Source: Burkholderia diffusa
GTDB lineage: Bacteria > Pseudomonadota > Gammaproteobacteria > Burkholderiales > Burkholderiaceae
Assembly: GCF_001718315.1 (NCBI RefSeq)
Contig: NZ_CP013362.1
Coordinates: 2,356,001-2,420,000 of the forward strand
Direction of reading: 5' to 3'
Length of the DNA stretch: 64,000 nt
Made by a program: the position numbers and the translations under genes. The notes under the pieces were generated by a model. The model saw only the letters and a program-made list of their open reading frames with translations. It made no database searches and was not told the origin of the DNA. This document shows, piece after piece, positions 28,708 through 38,295 of this stretch. Every line of letters starts with the position of its first letter. Position 1 is the first letter of the stretch.

Positions 28708-29240
28708 AACGAGACCTGAACGACAAGACCCCGCTCCCCGCCGCGACGGCGCAACCGCATCGCCCGTTCGACGAAGAAGAACCGCACGCCGATGCGGACG
28801 CGCACGCGCACGAACCGCTCGGCCCCGACGATCGCCTGGCGCCGCTGCCGCCGAACCCGTACAAGCGCCACCGCGGCATCACGCGTGCGTGGTACGCGCT
28901 CAAGCATTCGCTGAACGGGTTTCGCGTCGCGATCCGCGAAGAGAGCGCGTTTCGCCAGGAGCTCACGCTCGCCGCGCTGATGCTGCCGATCGGCGCGTTC
29001 TCGCCGGTTCCCGCCGCCTCGCGGGCGCTGCTGATCGCGTCGGTCCTGCTGGTGCTGATCGTCGAGCTGTTGAACTCGAGCGTCGAGGCCGCGATCGACC
29101 GCATCTCGCTCGAGCGTCACGAATTGTCGAAGCGCGCGAAGGATCTCGGCAGCGCGGCGGTCACGGTCGCGCTGTTCGCGTGCGTGACGACGTGGGGCTT
29201 CGTGCTCGGCCCGGTCGTCGCACGCTGGCTCGGCTTCTAG
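28704..29240 (+). CDS. dgkA: diacylglycerol kinase (DgkA)
   Basis: Trimeric inner-membrane kinase recycling diacylglycerol to phosphatidic acid. The core (about residues 60-178) has three membrane helices, the N-terminal ALKHSLNGFRVAIREESAFRQE and the signature VELLNSSVEAAIDRISLERHELSKRAKDLGSAAV. There is a 55-residue acidic, His/Asp-rich N-terminal extension absent from E. coli DgkA. No ATG is available at the 5' end; a TTG at 28704 overlaps the upstream stop as TTGA and is the most likely start (178 residues). Confidence 0.92.
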   Translation: MKRDLNDKTPLPAATAQPHRPFDEEEPHADADAHAHEPLGPDDRLAPLPPNPYKRHRGITRAWYALKHSLNGFRVAIREESAFRQELTLAALMLPIGAFSPVPAASRALLIASVLLVLIVELLNSSVEAAIDRISLERHELSKRAKDLGSAAVTVALFACVTTWGFVLGPVVARWLGF

Positions 29241-29432
29241 CAGCACCCGCGGCACCGCCTGCGTGCGGCGGTGCACCATGCGCGGAACGCATCGCGATCA
29301 CGAAATGCGCCCGTTGTAAGGAATCCGCGGTTTATAATCGTCGGCCAGACCTAGAACAGCAACCCGCGCCGGACGAATCTCGCAGCATCGATTGCAGCGC
29401 CCGCCAGTCCGGCATACACAGGGCCGGACGAC

Positions 29433-30188
29433 ATGGAAGCGAAACCTCCCCGCCGCACCCGCGAACGGATTCTCGAGTTGTCGTTGAAACTCTTCAACGA
29501 GATCGGCGAGCCGAACGTCACGACGACGACGATCGCCGAGGAAATGGAAATCAGTCCAGGCAACCTGTACTACCATTTCCGCAACAAGGACGACATCATC
29601 AACAGCATCTTCGCGCAGTTCGAGCAGCAGATCGAACGGCGGTTGCGCTTTCCCGAAGATCACCGTCCGACGATCGACGAAACCTGGTCGTACCTGCAGT
29701 ACATGGCCGACTTCATGTGGACCTACCGGTTCCTGTATCGCGACCTCAACGACCTGCTCGCGCGCAACCGTACGCTCGAGACGCACTTCAAGCAGATCAT
29801 CAGCCACAAGGTGCGCTTCGCGCACGACATGTGCGAGCTGCTCGTGTCCGATGGCGAAATGGTCGCGACGCCCGCCGAGATCGAAGTCATCGCCACCAAC
29901 ATGGCCGTGATCTCGACGTACTGGCTGTCGTATCAGTACGTGATGCACCCGCGCAAATACAACGACCAGGACGCGATCCGCGAAGAGCTGCACCAGGTGA
30001 GCATGCACGTGATCTCGGTCATGGCCCCTTATCTGCGCGGCCGTTCGCGCCAGCTGTTCGACGATCTCGTCTCCGGCAAGCTGCCCAAGCGCCAGTTCAC
30101 CGACTACCTGCCGCCGCGCGACGGTTCGCCGCGCCCAGCCGGCAGCCCGGTCGCCGCCAAGCCCGCCGCGAAGGATACGAAACAATGA
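29433..30188 (+). CDS. TetR/AcrR-family transcriptional regulator
   Basis: 251 residues. An N-terminal TetR HTH spans about 8-55 (RERILELSLKLFNEIGEPNVTTTTIAEEM then ISPGNLYYHFRNKDDI). The long helical C-terminal domain is the type often annotated as a TetR-like regulator of membrane or lipid genes. Its stop overlaps the next gene by four bases. The 192-base gap before it (29241-29432) holds a TATAAT-like TTTATAAT at about 29331, a plausible -10. Confidence 0.9.
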   Translation: MEAKPPRRTRERILELSLKLFNEIGEPNVTTTTIAEEMEISPGNLYYHFRNKDDIINSIFAQFEQQIERRLRFPEDHRPTIDETWSYLQYMADFMWTYRFLYRDLNDLLARNRTLETHFKQIISHKVRFAHDMCELLVSDGEMVATPAEIEVIATNMAVISTYWLSYQYVMHPRKYNDQDAIREELHQVSMHVISVMAPYLRGRSRQLFDDLVSGKLPKRQFTDYLPPRDGSPRPAGSPVAAKPAAKDTKQ

Positions 30189-30766
30189 AGGCTGTCTGTG
30201 TTTACTGCGGCTCGGCGTCCGGCGTGCGGCCCGTCTATGCGGACGCCGCGCGCGCGTTCGGCCGCGCGCTCGTCGATGCGGGCCTCACGCTCGTCTACGG
30301 CGGCGGCCGCGTCGGCCTGATGGGCGTGATCGCCGATGAAGTGATGGCGGCCGGCGGCCGTGCGGTCGGCGTGATCCCCGAGTTGCTGGTCGACAAGGAA
30401 GTCGGCCATACCGGGCTGTCCGAGCTGCACGTCGTGCCCGACATGCATCACCGCAAGAAGATGATGGCCGACCTCGCGGATGCGTTCGTCGCGATGCCCG
30501 GCGGCGCCGGCACGCTCGAGGAATTCTTCGAGGTCTATACGTGGGCGCAGCTCGGCTATCACCGCAAACCGGTCGCGCTGTACAACATCGATGCGTTCTA
30601 CGATCCGCTGATCGCGCTGCTGCGCCATACGGTCGACGAAGGCTTCATGCGCCCGACCTACTTCGACGCGCTGTGCATCGACGCCGAACCGGTCGCGCTG
30701 ATCGAACAGTTGCGCCGCTACCAGCCGCCCGTCCGCGACAAGTGGGCGCCGGACGCGGCCAAGTAA
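30185..30766 (+). CDS. LOG-family protein (cytokinin riboside 5'-monophosphate phosphoribohydrolase-like)
   Basis: 193 residues with the LOG signature PGGAGTLEEFFEVYTWAQLG (PGGxGTxxE) and the N-terminal VYCGSASG and LVYGGGRVGLMG motifs. LOG enzymes hydrolyse N6-modified or plain purine nucleoside monophosphates to base and ribose-5-phosphate. ATGA overlap with the TetR gene implies co-expression with its regulator. Confidence 0.9.
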   Translation: MKAVCVYCGSASGVRPVYADAARAFGRALVDAGLTLVYGGGRVGLMGVIADEVMAAGGRAVGVIPELLVDKEVGHTGLSELHVVPDMHHRKKMMADLADAFVAMPGGAGTLEEFFEVYTWAQLGYHRKPVALYNIDAFYDPLIALLRHTVDEGFMRPTYFDALCIDAEPVALIEQLRRYQPPVRDKWAPDAAK

Positions 30767-30788
30767 CGTTTATCGGGAGCCGCACGCG

Positions 30789-31553
30789 ATGCCCGCACCG
30801 TCGTCCGAGCGCCGGGCCGTCCTCATCACCGGCGCGAGCCGCGGCATCGGCCGTGCGACCGCCGTGCTCGCGGCCGAGCGCGGCTGGGACGTCGGCATCA
30901 ACTACGCACGCGATGCGGCGGCAGCCGAACTGACCGCGCAAGCCGTTCGCGACGCCGGCGCACGCGCGTGTGTCGTCGCCGGCGACGTCGCAAACGAAGC
31001 GGACGTCATCGCGATGTTCGACACCGTCGCGGCGGCGTTCGGTCGCCTCGATGCACTTGTCAACAATGCGGGGATCGTCGCACCGTCGATGCCGCTCGCC
31101 GACATGCCCGTCGACCGGCTGCGGCGGATGTTCGACACCAACGTGCTCGGCGCCTACCTGTGCGCGCGCGAAGCCGCGCGCCGGCTGTCCACCGATCGCG
31201 GCGGGCGCGGCGGCGCGATCGTCAACGTGTCGTCGATCGCGTCCCGGCTCGGTTCCCCGAACGAGTACGTCGACTACGCGGGCTCGAAGGGCGCGGTCGA
31301 TTCGCTGACGATCGGCCTCGCGAAGGAACTCGGCCCGCACGGCGTGCGCGTCAACGCGGTGCGGCCCGGCCTCATCGAGACGGAAATCCATGCGAGCGGC
31401 GGCCAGCCGGGCCGCGCGGCACGCCTCGGCGCGCAGACTCCGCTCGGCCGCGCGGGCGAGGCGCAGGAGATCGCGGAAGCGATCGTCTGGCTACTCGGCG
31501 ATACCGCGTCATACACGACGGGCGCCCTGCTCGACGTCGGCGGCGGCCGATAA
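30789..31553 (+). CDS. SDR-family NAD(P)-dependent oxidoreductase
   Basis: 254-residue classical short-chain dehydrogenase: cofactor loop TGASRGIG (residues 14-21), NNAG, catalytic Ser in VSSIAS, and YxxxK as YAGSK. C-terminal GALLDVGGG closes the fold. Glucose-1-dehydrogenase/3-oxoacyl reductase-like, substrate unknown. 22 bases after the LOG gene. Confidence 0.88.
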   Translation: MPAPSSERRAVLITGASRGIGRATAVLAAERGWDVGINYARDAAAAELTAQAVRDAGARACVVAGDVANEADVIAMFDTVAAAFGRLDALVNNAGIVAPSMPLADMPVDRLRRMFDTNVLGAYLCAREAARRLSTDRGGRGGAIVNVSSIASRLGSPNEYVDYAGSKGAVDSLTIGLAKELGPHGVRVNAVRPGLIETEIHASGGQPGRAARLGAQTPLGRAGEAQEIAEAIVWLLGDTASYTTGALLDVGGGR

Positions 31554-31780
31554 TCGCGCCCCAAAAGGGCGAAAAACGGACCGGATGAAGCGATCCGTGG
31601 TCACGACACCACAAATCTCCACAATATCGTGACCATTTCAGTAAACATCCGTAACAGATCCGTGCTCTACTAGCGCCAAGTCAAAAACAGTCGATCATCC
31701 GGCTGTCATCTCGCTTCGATGCGACCCTTATGGGTCCGGCCTATGTCGCCGGCCCGCTTGACCCGACCGAGATCTTTTCC

Positions 31781-33676
31781 ATGCCAGGAACCGCAGCGCC
31801 CGGCCGGCGACGCACATCCGTGCCCGCTTCGGCCATGCACGCCCGATCAGCCGCCGATCCCGACCTCAGCGCGACACGCCATGCCGCCGGCACGCCCGCC
31901 GTGGCCGGCACTCCCGCGGCAGACGCCGCCGGCGATCGCGTCCTCCGGCTCGGCTGGCGCGTCTGGCTGCTGGTTGCCGCGCTGGTCTGCGCGTACACGC
32001 TGCCGGGCGTGCTCGGCCACGATCCGTGGAAGCAGGACGAAACCTATACGTTCGGCATCATCCAGCACATGCTCGAGACGGGCGACTTCGTCGTGCCGAC
32101 CAACGCCGGCCAGCCGTTCATGGAAAAGCCGCCGCTCTACGCGTGGGTCGCGACGAGTCTCGCGTGGCTGCTGCAGCGGGTGATGCCGCTGCACGACGCG
32201 GCACGGCTCGCGAGCGCGCTGTTCGCGGCGCTCGCGTTCAGCTTCATCGCGCGCGCCGCACGCAGTGCCAGCCGGGCCGACAGCTGGCTCGACCTGCGCG
32301 TGATCGGCCCCGTCGTGCTGAGCGCGAGCACGCTCGTCGTCGTCAAGCATGTGCACGACATGATGACGGACGTCGCGCTGTTCGCGGGCACTGCGATGGG
32401 CTTCTGCGGCCTGCTCGAGCTCGTGATGCAGCACGTCGCGCGTGCGCGCCAGATGCGCCACGGGCTGCCGGTGCGGCCGTCCGGCCGCTGGGCCGCGCCG
32501 ATCTTCGGCGCAGGCGTCGGCATCGCGCTGATGGCGAAGGGGCTGTTCGTGCCGCTCGTGTTCTCGGCAACGCTCACGGGCGTGCTGGTGCTCTACCCCG
32601 CCTGCCGTACGCGTGCGTTCGCGCGCTCGCTCGCCGTCGCCGCGCTCGTGTTCGCACCGTTCGCGCTCATCTGGCCCACGGCGCTGTTCCTGCGCTCCGA
32701 AGCGCTCTTCATGACCTGGTTCTGGGACAACAACGTCGGCCGCTTCTTCGGTTTCTCGGTACCGGAACTGGGCGCGGAAAACGACAAGCCGTTCTTCATC
32801 GTGCGCGCATTCCTGCTGCTCGGCTTCCCGGTCGCACCGCTCGCGATCGCCGCGCTGGCACGCGGCGCATGGCGCGACTGGCGCACGCCGCGCATCGCGC
32901 TGCCCGTCCTGTTCGCCGGGATCGGCCTTGCCGTGCTGCAAGTGTCCGCGACCTCGCGCCAGCTCTACATCCTGCCGTTCTTCGCGCCGCTCGCGCTGGT
33001 TGCCGCGCAGGCGATCGAGCGCCTGCCGCGCGGGCTGCATCTTGCATGGGATTACCTGAGCCGACTGCTGTTCGGCACCGTGGTCGCGCTCGCGTGGGCG
33101 ATCTGGGCGGTGATGGCCGACCCGGGTGCATCGCGTGCGGGCCTCGCGCCGCTAGGCCGCTGGCTGCCGCTCGACTGGACGATGCCGATCGTGCCCGGGT
33201 TCGTGATCGGCGCGCTCGTGCTGACGGTCGGCTGGCTGTGGCTGCTGCCGAAGCTGCGCACGACCGGCCTGTGGCGCGGCGCGCTGTCGTGGGGCGCGGG
33301 CGCGCTGGTCGCTTGGGGTCTCGTGTATACGCTGCTGCTGCCGTGGCTCGACGTCGCGAAGAGTTACCGGTCGGTGTTCGACGACCTGAACACGCACCTC
33401 GCGCTCGAATGGAGCGATGGCGACTGCATGGCGAGCCTGCACGGGCTCGGCGAATCGGAAGCGCCGATGCTGTACTACTTCTCCGGTATCCAGCACACGC
33501 CGATCGACGACGCGAAGACGACGCGCTGCACGTGGATGATCGTCCAGGGCGTGCGGGCCGTCGACCCGGCGCCGGGCAGCGAATGGAAACTGTTCTGGAC
33601 TGGCGCTCGCCCGGGCGACGACGAGGAACTGCTGCGCGTCTACGTGCGCACCCCCGAAGAGCACGAAACGCAGTGA
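31781..33676 (+). CDS. GT39/ArnT-like membrane glycosyltransferase
   Basis: 631 residues, about 11-12 membrane helices. The conserved first periplasmic loop (HDPWKQDETYTFGIIQHM and TNAGQPFMEKPPLYAW) has the D-E acid pair and the EKPPLYAW motif of ArnT/PMT glycosyltransferases, which use polyprenyl-phosphate sugars. It could modify lipid A, O-antigen or protein. ATG at 31781 was chosen; the frame is open 51 bases further upstream. The 227-base gap before it shows no further gene. There is no arn cluster nearby, so it is not clearly ArnT itself. Confidence 0.82.
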   Translation: MPGTAAPGRRRTSVPASAMHARSAADPDLSATRHAAGTPAVAGTPAADAAGDRVLRLGWRVWLLVAALVCAYTLPGVLGHDPWKQDETYTFGIIQHMLETGDFVVPTNAGQPFMEKPPLYAWVATSLAWLLQRVMPLHDAARLASALFAALAFSFIARAARSASRADSWLDLRVIGPVVLSASTLVVVKHVHDMMTDVALFAGTAMGFCGLLELVMQHVARARQMRHGLPVRPSGRWAAPIFGAGVGIALMAKGLFVPLVFSATLTGVLVLYPACRTRAFARSLAVAALVFAPFALIWPTALFLRSEALFMTWFWDNNVGRFFGFSVPELGAENDKPFFIVRAFLLLGFPVAPLAIAALARGAWRDWRTPRIALPVLFAGIGLAVLQVSATSRQLYILPFFAPLALVAAQAIERLPRGLHLAWDYLSRLLFGTVVALAWAIWAVMADPGASRAGLAPLGRWLPLDWTMPIVPGFVIGALVLTVGWLWLLPKLRTTGLWRGALSWGAGALVAWGLVYTLLLPWLDVAKSYRSVFDDLNTHLALEWSDGDCMASLHGLGESEAPMLYYFSGIQHTPIDDAKTTRCTWMIVQGVRAVDPAPGSEWKLFWTGARPGDDEELLRVYVRTPEEHETQ

Positions 33677-33683
33677 TGCAAGG

Positions 33684-33704
33684 CGGCGCCGCGAAGCGGC
33701 GCCG
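33684..33704. terminator. GC-rich hairpin between convergent genes
   Basis: CGGCGCCGC-GAA-GCGGCGCCG, a 9-bp perfect stem just after the GT39 gene. Only CGTCATTT follows, so the U-run is poor; probably terminates transcription from at least one side. Confidence 0.5.
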
Positions 33705-33777
33705 TCGTCATTTCCGCAAGGCCGCGCAAGCAGCGCCCAAGCGCGGTTTCACGCCGGCCGCCCCACCGCCCCGCGCG

Positions 33778-34395
33778 TCAGAACGACGAGCCCGGCCCGC
33801 GCAGGAATGCCGTCTCCGCATCGGTCGACGGGCGGCCGAGAATCGCGTTCCGGTGCGGAAAACGGCCGAAGCGCTCGACCACGGCCGCATGGCGCAACGC
33901 GAAGTCGTGATAGCTCTCACACCCGGCTTCGCCACGAATGCCCGCGCACAGGCGCACGGCCTCCCGCTGGCTCTCGCCCGATTCGTCGTGTTCGAACGGC
34001 AGGTACGCAAACGCGCGGTGATGGCCACTTGGCAATTGCGCGTCCCACCCGGCCGCGACGACGCGCCGCGCGAGTGCCAGGGCCTTCGGATCGGCGGCGA
34101 ACGCACGCGGCGTGCCGCGATGAATGTTGCGAGAGAACTGGTCGAGCACCACGATCAGCGCGAGCGCGCCGAGCGGCGTGTCGGCCCAGCGATCGTGGGC
34201 GCCGTCGCACGCGGCGTCGAGCAACGCGCCGTAGCGCGTCCGCAGCAGGTCGTCGAACGCCGCACCGCCGTTGAACCACACTTTGCGCGCGTGGCCGAAC
34301 TCGACCGAACCCGGCTCGCCGAACCAGAAATCGAGAATCTCGCGCGCTTGCGGATCAAGCGCCGCGGCACTGCCCGTCAGGTTTTCGACCTTCAT
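33778..34395 (-). CDS. DUF924-family protein
   Basis: 205 residues with the family core LDFWFGE near the N-terminus, VWFNGG, and VVLDQFSRNIHRGTPRAFAADP plus HRAFAYLPFEHDES. All-helical (TPR-like) fold in known members; biochemical role unknown. Its ATG overlaps the alaX stop by four bases. Confidence 0.9.
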   Translation of the reverse strand: MKVENLTGSAAALDPQAREILDFWFGEPGSVEFGHARKVWFNGGAAFDDLLRTRYGALLDAACDGAHDRWADTPLGALALIVVLDQFSRNIHRGTPRAFAADPKALALARRVVAAGWDAQLPSGHHRAFAYLPFEHDESGESQREAVRLCAGIRGEAGCESYHDFALRHAAVVERFGRFPHRNAILGRPSTDAETAFLRGPGSSF

Positions 34396-35123
34396 GCAAA
34401 CTCCAGTACGAGGCGCCGTGTCCGCGCGCTCTTCTTTTCCAGTTTGGCGACCCGCAGCTCGCCGATTTCCGACGTATTGCGCACATGCGTGCCGCCGCAC
34501 GGCTGAAGATCGACGCCTTCGATGCGCAGCAGCCGCACGCGACCCAGCCCCAGCGGCGGCTTCACGCTCATCGTGCGCACGAGCTCGGGCCGCTCGGTCA
34601 TCTCGGCGTCGGTGATCCATTCGGTGGTGACGGCATGCGAGCCGTGGACCAGCGCCGCGAGACGGCGCTCGACGTCGACGCGGTCGATCGCGTCCGACGT
34701 CGCGAAATCGAGCCGCACGTAGTCGGCTGTCACGCTGCAGCCGTCGACCGGGTACGGCAGCACCGCGCACATCAGGTGCGCGGCCGTATGCAGCCGCATG
34801 TGCCGGTAGCGGCGCAGCCAGTCGATGTCCGCGACCACGCGCGCGCCGGGGGCGAGCGCCGCGACATGCGCTTCCTGGCCCGGCGCGGGCACGTGCACGG
34901 CATCGTCGGGCGTTGCGCCGTCGAACTTCGCCTTGCGCGTGTCGGCGATCGTGATCGTGCGCCCGTCAGGCAGCGTCAGCGTGCCGCTGTCGCCGGCCTG
35001 CCCGCCGCCAAGCGGATAGAACACGGTGCGGTCGAGCCGGATGCCGTCATCGCCGACGGCCGCAACGACGGCTTCGCATTGCGTCAGATAGGCATCTTCA
35101 CGAAACAGGGCATGGGTCGTCAT
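34392..35123 (-). CDS. AlaX-type alanyl-tRNA editing protein
   Basis: Free-standing homologue of the AlaRS editing domain (243 residues), which deacylates Ser- or Gly-charged tRNA-Ala. Zinc ligands are in place: H112 and H116 (LHTAAH), C209 and H213 (CGGTH). The N-terminal FYPLGGGQAGDSG segment is the AlaRS-like glycine-rich motif, making this a longer AlaX form. Coupled to the DUF924 gene. Confidence 0.93.
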   Translation of the reverse strand: MTTHALFREDAYLTQCEAVVAAVGDDGIRLDRTVFYPLGGGQAGDSGTLTLPDGRTITIADTRKAKFDGATPDDAVHVPAPGQEAHVAALAPGARVVADIDWLRRYRHMRLHTAAHLMCAVLPYPVDGCSVTADYVRLDFATSDAIDRVDVERRLAALVHGSHAVTTEWITDAEMTERPELVRTMSVKPPLGLGRVRLLRIEGVDLQPCGGTHVRNTSEIGELRVAKLEKKSARTRRLVLEFA

Positions 35124-35226
35124 CGGGCGAGCCTCGTATCGATGGGGAAACGGTCAGTGTCGCGCCGCACCGGCCAGGCGCCCAGACGCAGATCGTCCGG
35201 CATGCGGACAGCGGCGTACCGGTCGA

Positions 35227-35637
35227 TCAACCGGGCCGGTTGCGCATCCAGTCGGCCGTATCGTAGAACGAATGCATGAGCCGTTCACGCAACGGCTCGG
35301 CCAACCCGATGTCCTCCATTGCCCACGCCATGCAGCGCAGCCACTGATCGCGCTCGACCGATGCGATCGGGAACGGCAGGTGCCGTGCGCGCAGCCGCGG
35401 ATGGCCGAACCGGCTGATGTAGTGATCGGGGCCGCCGAGCCAGCCGCTCAGGAACCAGAACAGCTTGTCGCGCGAGCCGTCGAGCGACGCCGGATGCAGC
35501 GCGCGAATCTCCGCGAACTCGGGCTCGAGGTCCATCAGGTCGTAAAAACGGTCCACCATTTCGCGCACGCGGGCTTCGCCGCCCACGAGCTCGAACGCCG
35601 TCGGTTGCGACGGCGCTTCATCATTCACATCGGTCAT
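35227..35637 (-). CDS. group II truncated hemoglobin
   Basis: 136 residues. Proximal heme ligand H86 in RLRARHLPF, B9-B10 F31-Y32, and W97 at the G8 position typical of group II. Such proteins bind O2 or detoxify nitric oxide/peroxide. It ends a minus-strand run, 43 bases upstream of the end of the ABC permease frame's neighbour region. Confidence 0.92.
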   Translation of the reverse strand: MTDVNDEAPSQPTAFELVGGEARVREMVDRFYDLMDLEPEFAEIRALHPASLDGSRDKLFWFLSGWLGGPDHYISRFGHPRLRARHLPFPIASVERDQWLRCMAWAMEDIGLAEPLRERLMHSFYDTADWMRNRPG

Positions 35638-35679
35638 ACGAATAATCGGAAACGGGATAGTCGGGGCCGCCGGCGACGC

Positions 35680-38295
35680 TCACGCGTCGCGCAGCGACTG
35701 CAGCGCCGGGCGTCGCAACACATTATGCAGGCTCAGCCAGCCGGCCGCACCGGCGCACGCGACGCCGGCCGCGATGCCGGCCGGCACGAGCCACGGATCG
35801 ACGGCGAGCTGGAAGTCGAACACGCGCGACGCGAGCGCCCAGCCGACCGCGATCGCACCGGCCGACGCCAGCGCACCGGCCAGCGCGCCGACGACGATGA
35901 ATTCCGCGCGCTGCACCGCATTGATCTGCGCGCGCGACGCACCGAGCGCACGCAGCAGCGCAGCCTCGCGCACGCGCTCGTCGCGCGAGCCGGCGAGCGC
36001 CGTGTACAGCACGAGCACGCCCGCAGCGAGCGTGAACGCAAACAGGAACTGCACCGCGCCGACCACCTGCAGCATCATCCGCTGCAACTGGGCGAGGATC
36101 GGCGCGAGGTCGATCGCGGTCAAGTTCGGGTAGCGCGCGATCAGCGGATCGAGCAGCGCCGTCTGCTCGGCCGGCAGGTGGAAGCTCGTCAGGTAGACGG
36201 CCGGGAAATCCTTCAGCACGGGCGGCGGCATCAGCACGAAAAAGTTGACGCGAAACGAGCCCCAGTCGAGCTTGCGCACGCTGGTGATCGGTGCATCGAC
36301 CGTCAGCCCCGTCACGTCGAAGCGCAGTGTGTCGCCCGGCTTCACGTTCAGTGTCTTCGCGAGCCCGGCCTCGATCGAGATCTGCGGGCTGGCAGAGCGG
36401 CCGAACCAGTCGCCGGCGACGATCCGGTTGTCGGACGGCAGCTCGATCGTATACGACAGGTTGAACTCGCGGTCGACGAGCCGGCGCGCCTCGTCCGACG
36501 GATACGCGTCCGGGTTCACCGGCTTGCCGTTGATCGCGACGAGCCGGCCGCGCACCATCGGCGCGGGCACCGCATCGCGTACGCCGTGCGCGGCGAGCCA
36601 CGCTGCAACGTCGTCGCGCTGATCGGGCTGGATGTCGATCAGGAACTGGTTCGGCGCATCGGGCGGCATCGACTGCCGCCAGCCGGCGACGAGGTCGTTG
36701 CGCGTGATCGCGATCAGCAGCAGGCACATCAGGCCCAGCGCGAGCGCGGTGATCTGCAGCGCGCTGGCCGTGCCGCGCCGGTGCAGCGACGCGAGCGCGT
36801 AACGCCAGCCGACACCCGCGGCCACGCGCGCGTCGCGCACCGCGCGCGCCGCCGCGTACAGCGCGAGTCGCGCGATCAGCGAGAACCCGACCAACGCGCC
36901 CGCGAACCCGCCCGCGACGATCAGCCCGAGCTTCAGGTTGCCCGCCGCGACGATCAGCAGCCCAGCGAACAGCACGACGCCGAGCGCATACAAGGCCCAG
37001 GCCGTGCGCGACGCATCGCCCCAGTCGCGCCGCAGCACACGCACCGGCGGCACGCGAGTGAGCGGTGCAAGCGGCGGCAGCGCGAAGCCGAGCAGCAGCA
37101 CGAGCGCGGCGCCGATTCCGACGAGCGCGGGCCAGGGCGTGGGCGGCGGCAGCACGACGTCGATCAGGCTGCCGAGCGCCGCGAGGAGCGCCCAGTGGCC
37201 GCCGTAGCCGAGCAACGCGCCGGCGCCCCCCGAGACGATGCCGATGCCGGCGAATTCGAGCGCGAACAGCGTGCCGAGCGTGCGGCGGCTCACGCCGAGG
37301 CAGCGCATCGTCGCGCAGCCGTCCAGATGGCGCCGCATGTAGCGCTGCGCGGCCATCGCGATCGCGACCGCCGCGAGCAGCGCGGTGAGGAGCGCGACGA
37401 GCGTCAGGAAATGGCGCGCGCGATCGAGCGTCTGGCGCACCTGCGGCTGGCCTTCCTGCAACGATTCGAGGCCGACGCCGCGCAGCTTGCCGCCGTCCAC
37501 GCGCCCGTGCGCATAGGCCTCGAAGCGCGCGACGGCCGGCGTGTCGCCGGCCACGAGCAGCCGATACGTGACGCGGCTGCCGTAACCGGTGAGCCCCGTC
37601 GCGGCGAGCTCGTCCGCGCGCATCATCAGCCGCGGCGAGAAATTGACGAACGAGAAACCGCGATCGAGTTCGCGGGAGATCGACGCCGCGACCGTGAACG
37701 TGCGCAACCCGACGCGCACGGTGTCCCCCGCCTTCAGGTGCAATGCATCGAGCAGCGCGGGATCGGCCCACACGGTACCGGGCGCGGGAATCGCGGTCGC
37801 CTTGTGCGCGGCGGTCGCACCGGCCGGCACGATCTCGACCGCGCCGCGCAGCGGATATCCGGGCGATACGGCCTTCACGGCCGCGAGGCGCGCGGGCGCT
37901 GCGGCGCCCACCTGGCCTCCGGCGGCCGATGCAATCATGCTCGGGAAAATCGCGGTCGTCGCGGTACGCAGGCCGAGTGCGCGCGCCTCGCGGTCGAACG
38001 ACGGATCGACGGGATGGTCGGCACGCACGACGAAATCGGCGCCGAGCATCTGGCGCGCGTCGCGCTCGAGCCCCTGGCGCAGCCGGTCGGCGAGGAAGCC
38101 GACGCTCGTCAGCGCGGCGACCGCGAGCACCAGCGCCAGCACGAGCAGCGTCAGCTCACCGGCGCGCCAGTCGCGCGCGGTCATCCGTGCGGCCTGGCGG
38201 ATCAGGTCGCGCCAGCCGAAGCGGCCGGCATGGCCGGGCCGCCCGGCAGGCGACGGGTCAGCATGCTGCCGCTCGGCGGGTGACGGCGGCTTCAA
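35680..38295 (-). CDS. FtsX/YbbP-like ABC transporter permease
   Basis: 871 residues with two FtsX-type permease modules and large periplasmic loops. N-terminal helix ELTLLVLALVLAVAALTSVGFL, first transmembrane set around 260-420, and a C-terminal FtsX set over the last 140 residues, with pairs such as REAALLRALGASRAQI. Similar to YbbP of the lipoprotein-release family. There is no ATG near the start; a TTG at 38295 overlaps the DUF4126 stop (TTGA) and keeps the N-terminal helix intact; a later ATG (MTARDW) about 30 codons on is the alternative. No ATPase gene is adjacent in the window. Confidence 0.85.
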   Translation of the reverse strand: MKPPSPAERQHADPSPAGRPGHAGRFGWRDLIRQAARMTARDWRAGELTLLVLALVLAVAALTSVGFLADRLRQGLERDARQMLGADFVVRADHPVDPSFDREARALGLRTATTAIFPSMIASAAGGQVGAAAPARLAAVKAVSPGYPLRGAVEIVPAGATAAHKATAIPAPGTVWADPALLDALHLKAGDTVRVGLRTFTVAASISRELDRGFSFVNFSPRLMMRADELAATGLTGYGSRVTYRLLVAGDTPAVARFEAYAHGRVDGGKLRGVGLESLQEGQPQVRQTLDRARHFLTLVALLTALLAAVAIAMAAQRYMRRHLDGCATMRCLGVSRRTLGTLFALEFAGIGIVSGGAGALLGYGGHWALLAALGSLIDVVLPPPTPWPALVGIGAALVLLLGFALPPLAPLTRVPPVRVLRRDWGDASRTAWALYALGVVLFAGLLIVAAGNLKLGLIVAGGFAGALVGFSLIARLALYAAARAVRDARVAAGVGWRYALASLHRRGTASALQITALALGLMCLLLIAITRNDLVAGWRQSMPPDAPNQFLIDIQPDQRDDVAAWLAAHGVRDAVPAPMVRGRLVAINGKPVNPDAYPSDEARRLVDREFNLSYTIELPSDNRIVAGDWFGRSASPQISIEAGLAKTLNVKPGDTLRFDVTGLTVDAPITSVRKLDWGSFRVNFFVLMPPPVLKDFPAVYLTSFHLPAEQTALLDPLIARYPNLTAIDLAPILAQLQRMMLQVVGAVQFLFAFTLAAGVLVLYTALAGSRDERVREAALLRALGASRAQINAVQRAEFIVVGALAGALASAGAIAVGWALASRVFDFQLAVDPWLVPAGIAAGVACAGAAGWLSLHNVLRRPALQSLRDA

